Shown: positions 61,509 through 64,000 of the stretch, one piece after another
How positions within the stretch are numbered: the first letter of the stretch is position 1
Layout of the letters: the number at the start of each line of letters is the position of its first letter
Assembly (NCBI GenBank): GCA_963748205.1
Contig: CAVVIB010000019.1
Coordinates: 71,694 to 135,693, forward strand
DNA: 64,000 nt
Direction: 5' to 3'
Source of the DNA: JAIBJN01 sp963748205
GTDB taxonomy: Bacteria > Actinomycetota > Thermoleophilia > Gaiellales > Gaiellaceae
The notes under the pieces: generated by a model
What the model was told of the DNA's origin: nothing
Seen by the model: only the letters and a program-made list of their open reading frames with translations
Databases searched by the model: none
Position numbers and translations under genes: made by a program

Positions 61509-62972
61509 TTATGCCGCGAGTGACGAAGCGCTCGGCCGTTCCTGCGGGTCCGAGCCCGCCTCGCTCTTCTGGAGCGACTCGTACGCGCCGAGGTACGCGG
61601 CCAGGGCGAGGCCGGTCAGGGGCCAGACGAGATAGATCGACTGGAAGACCCTGCCGAGGTAGAGGAGGGCGAAGATCGAGATGGAGAATCCCACCGCGGC
61701 CGCCCACAGCGATCGCGATTTCCGCTGCTGCGAGAGCAGCCAGAGCGTCGCCGGGAGCCACACGAGGACGGCGAGGGCCATGAAGGGATAGGCGCCCCGG
61801 CGCTCGACGATCCCGAGTTGGACGAGGAGGCCGGCCAGCCCGTGACCGACGATGGGGTAGGTGTCCCCGCCGTACTCGATCGTGTTGTCCCAGAACGCAC
61901 CCGCGTCCCAGAGCAGGAAGGGCGCGAAGCCCGCGGCGAGGATCGCGCCGAAGACCGCCCCGGCCCGCTTGAGGGGCGCAACGCCGCCGAGCTGGAGCAT
62001 CGCGAGGCCGAAGAACGGCACCGCCACGAGCGCGAACTGCCGGATCAGCACCGCGACGGCCAGAGCCGCGGCGGCCCACGCGAGCTGACGGCGGGCCAGC
62101 AGCGCGAACGCCAGGGCGACGAGCACAAGCGCCGGCGCCTGGGACGTGCCGAACCAGGCGCCGAAGACGGCGAGCGGGTTGGCGGCGAGGAACGCGCCGA
62201 GCGCGATGCGCCACGGCAAGGGCCCGGGGAAGGCGAGGCCGACTGCGAGGCCCGCCAGGCTTACGAGCAGGACGAAGAGCCGGTAGTCGTCCCACGGGGC
62301 AGGCAACCCGGCCCAGAGCGCGCCCGTGAGGGTCGTGCCGGGGAAGTACGGGAAGTGCTGGAGCTGCACCTCCTGTTGCGCCTGGGCGTCGATCGACCCG
62401 TCGAGGCTGTAGAAGCGCTCGAGCTCGGTGTCCGTGTAGTCATGGCCGTACGGGTTCTCGCCGTCGAGGAGCAGGTCGCCGGCGATCTCGGTCTGGTAGC
62501 TCGAGTCGTTGGTGAAGAACCACGGGGCCGAGGCGTCCCGGAGGCTCACCTGGAGGAGAACGGCCGGGACGAGGATCGTCGCCACGACCGCCGCCGCAAG
62601 CCCGACCAGCGCGAACCGGGGCAGGGATCCGCGGGCCATGAGAACCGCGGCAGCGACCAGGACGAGGACCCCGGCCAGCATGACCCCGCCTCGGAGGAGG
62701 CCCGGGTCCCAGCGGAGATCGGCGAACTCGGCGATCCACCCGAGCGATCCGCTCGTGTCGAAGCTGGACGGGCGGAACCTCCAGCTGTCGCTCCCGAGCA
62801 TCCACGCGTTGAGGACGACGAGCACCGCCAGCGTCCCGATCACGACCCAGCCGCCGAGGGCCTGCGCACGAGCATGGGGGCGAAGGTCGGTTGCGAAGCC
62901 GTCGAAGGCCGTCGTCACCCGAGACGCAAGAGGCGTCGGCTGGACGAGCTGCTCCTGTCCTTCGGCTCGCAT
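61509..62972 (-). CDS. GT-C/GT87-like membrane glycosyltransferase
   Basis: 487 residues with 10-12 membrane helices. The first large loop has TNDSSYQTEIAGDLLLDGENPYGHDYTDTELERFY, with the NPYG motif common to GT87/DUF2029-like mannosyltransferases of actinobacteria, followed by FPYFPGTTLTGALWAGL. The donor is probably a polyprenyl-phosphate sugar, which the GT2 enzymes here could make. An inverted repeat GGCTCG-TAT-CGAGCC (62980-62994) lies just upstream. Confidence 0.75.
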   Translation of the reverse strand: MRAEGQEQLVQPTPLASRVTTAFDGFATDLRPHARAQALGGWVVIGTLAVLVVLNAWMLGSDSWRFRPSSFDTSGSLGWIAEFADLRWDPGLLRGGVMLAGVLVLVAAAVLMARGSLPRFALVGLAAAVVATILVPAVLLQVSLRDASAPWFFTNDSSYQTEIAGDLLLDGENPYGHDYTDTELERFYSLDGSIDAQAQQEVQLQHFPYFPGTTLTGALWAGLPAPWDDYRLFVLLVSLAGLAVGLAFPGPLPWRIALGAFLAANPLAVFGAWFGTSQAPALVLVALAFALLARRQLAWAAAALAVAVLIRQFALVAVPFFGLAMLQLGGVAPLKRAGAVFGAILAAGFAPFLLWDAGAFWDNTIEYGGDTYPIVGHGLAGLLVQLGIVERRGAYPFMALAVLVWLPATLWLLSQQRKSRSLWAAAVGFSISIFALLYLGRVFQSIYLVWPLTGLALAAYLGAYESLQKSEAGSDPQERPSASSLAA

Positions 62973-62979
62973 CGGGGGT

Positions 62980-62994
62980 GGCTCGTATCGAGCC
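62980..62994. promoter_or_regulatory. Inverted repeat upstream of the membrane glycosyltransferase
   Basis: GGCTCG-TAT-CGAGCC is a 6-3-6 perfect dyad 8 nt before the minus-strand ATG at 62972. It could be an operator or a 5' hairpin. The 100-nt spacer to the MFS gene holds nothing else I can name. Confidence 0.3.
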
Positions 62995-63072
62995 GCACGA
63001 GTATCCCACCGGAGCCGGACGGGTCAAGCCCAGCGGCGACGGCTCGCGCCGCCGCCGCTGGTTGAGCCTTCG

Positions 63073-64000
63073 CTACGCGGCTTCGGCCGCGGGCACGAGG
63101 TCGTCGTTCTCGACCTGGGCCTCCGCGGGCCGCCGGCGGCGCGGGATGAGGAGCGCGGCGATCGCGCCGACCGCGACGACGCCTGCGCCGACCCAGATGG
63201 CCGGGACGAGCCCGTCCACGAACGCCTGGCCGGACTCGTACCCGCCCTGGCTCGTGAACACGGAGGCGAGCACCGCGACGCCGAAGACGCCGCCGAGCTC
63301 GCGGATGGCGTTGTTGGCGCCCGAGGCCTGGCCTTCCTCGCGCGGGCTGACCGCGGAGAGGACGACGTTGGCCACCGGGGCGAAGAAGAGCGCCATCCCG
63401 ATCCCGGCGATCATGAACGGCGGGACGAGGGTGGTGTAGGCGACCGTCGGCGTCGATACCGCCCCGAGCCAGCCGAGCGCCACCGCCTGCATGGCGAGCC
63501 CGGTCGCCATGAGCGGGCGACCGCCGATGCGGTCGGAGAGCGCGCCCGCGATCGGCGCGATGAAGATCGGCATCACCGTCCAGGGCAGGATGCGCAGGCC
63601 GGCGTCCAGCGGGCCGTAGCCCTGCACGGTCTGCAGGAACTGGGCCAGCAGGAAGATCGAGCCGAACATCCCGAAGAACATGAACAGCGAGGCTGCGTTG
63701 GCCGCCGCGAACGTGCGGTTGCGGAAGAAGCGCATCGGCAGCATCGGCGCCGGGCTGCGCAGCTCCCAGAGCACGAACGCGATCGTCAGGATCGTGCCCA
63801 GGACGAGCGAGGCCAGGATCTCGGTGCTCGCCCAGCCCTGCGCGTTGCCGCGGACGACGCCCCACACGATCCCGAAGAGGCCGGTGCTCGCGAGGGCGAG
63901 GCCGGGCAGGTCGAGCCGCGTCGACGGCCCGCGGGTCTCCTTCAGCCGCATCATCGCCAGCGGGATGAGGACGAGGCCGATGGGGACGTTGAGCCAGAAG
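63073..64000 (-). CDS. MFS transporter, DHA2 (EmrB/QacA) type, 3' part
   Basis: The C-terminal ~309 residues of a longer protein; its beginning lies past the window edge. The frame enters with FWLNVPIGLVLIPLAM, the characteristic end of helix 6 in the 14-helix DHA2 family, and continues through about eight helices. The tail is charged (LLIPRRRRPAEAQVEND). Drug or proton-antiport efflux is typical for the family; the substrate is unknown. Confidence 0.87.
   Translation of the reverse strand, partial: FWLNVPIGLVLIPLAMMRLKETRGPSTRLDLPGLALASTGLFGIVWGVVRGNAQGWASTEILASLVLGTILTIAFVLWELRSPAPMLPMRFFRNRTFAAANAASLFMFFGMFGSIFLLAQFLQTVQGYGPLDAGLRILPWTVMPIFIAPIAGALSDRIGGRPLMATGLAMQAVALGWLGAVSTPTVAYTTLVPPFMIAGIGMALFFAPVANVVLSAVSPREEGQASGANNAIRELGGVFGVAVLASVFTSQGGYESGQAFVDGLVPAIWVGAGVVAVGAIAALLIPRRRRPAEAQVENDDLVPAAEAA

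Overview
This is a GC-rich (about 70%) chromosomal window whose gene content points to a high-GC actinobacterium, most likely Thermoleophilia (Gaiellales/Solirubrobacterales type). The grounds are the futalosine menaquinone pathway, frequent GTG/TTG starts, ATGA/GTGA gene overlaps, and many start codons lying 6-12 nt behind a TANNNT -10-like hexamer, as expected for leaderless mRNAs. Genus assignment is inference. I see no tRNA, rRNA, insertion sequence, CRISPR array or prophage.

Layout. 1-2896: end of mqnE, a VOC protein, mqnA and mqnC. 2967-8455: a secreted phosphodiester glycosidase, DedA, and a DegT aminotransferase coupled to a CapD/FlaA1-type nucleotide-sugar dehydratase. 8459-13922: DUF354 glycosyltransferase, LysR regulator with an iron-type alcohol dehydrogenase/maleylacetate reductase, GT39-like membrane protein, and an internally duplicated unknown protein. 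13919-16488: a promoter, a 16-codon leader ORF with a strong Shine-Dalgarno, an inverted repeat, then rsgA and an MFS exporter. 16644-22519: one operon with a short fumarate-reductase-like flavoprotein, two-subunit Fe-S fumarase, ComA-like phosphosulfolactate synthase, APS reductase, APS kinase and ATP sulfurylase. 22558-30246: secreted Ig-module protein, zur and znuACB, PIG-L deacetylase, NlpC/P60 endopeptidase, and a NarL-type two-component pair.

30243-62972 is dominated by a large exopolysaccharide or glycan locus: flippase, two polymerase/ligase-type membrane proteins, a Wzz-like chain-length protein, a PglC-type sugar-phosphate transferase joined in frame (after one base correction) to a FemAB/GNAT domain, at least nine glycosyltransferases, a second DegT aminotransferase, a dTDP-glucose dehydratase-like enzyme, three ATP-grasp ligases, a sulfotransferase, an AP-superfamily phosphodiesterase and methyltransferases. 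Sat and CysC could supply PAPS for the sulfotransferase. ATP-grasp ligases plus FemAB suggest aminoacyl or amide decoration of the glycan. The window ends inside a DHA2-type MFS exporter.

Quality warning. About 16 genes are broken by single-base indels. Nearly all are repaired by removing one extra G or C, so I read them as sequencing or assembly insertions and annotate each gene as one interrupted CDS. A 55-base G homopolymer and about 630 nt of almost A/T-free sequence (58168-58860) also look artefactual.
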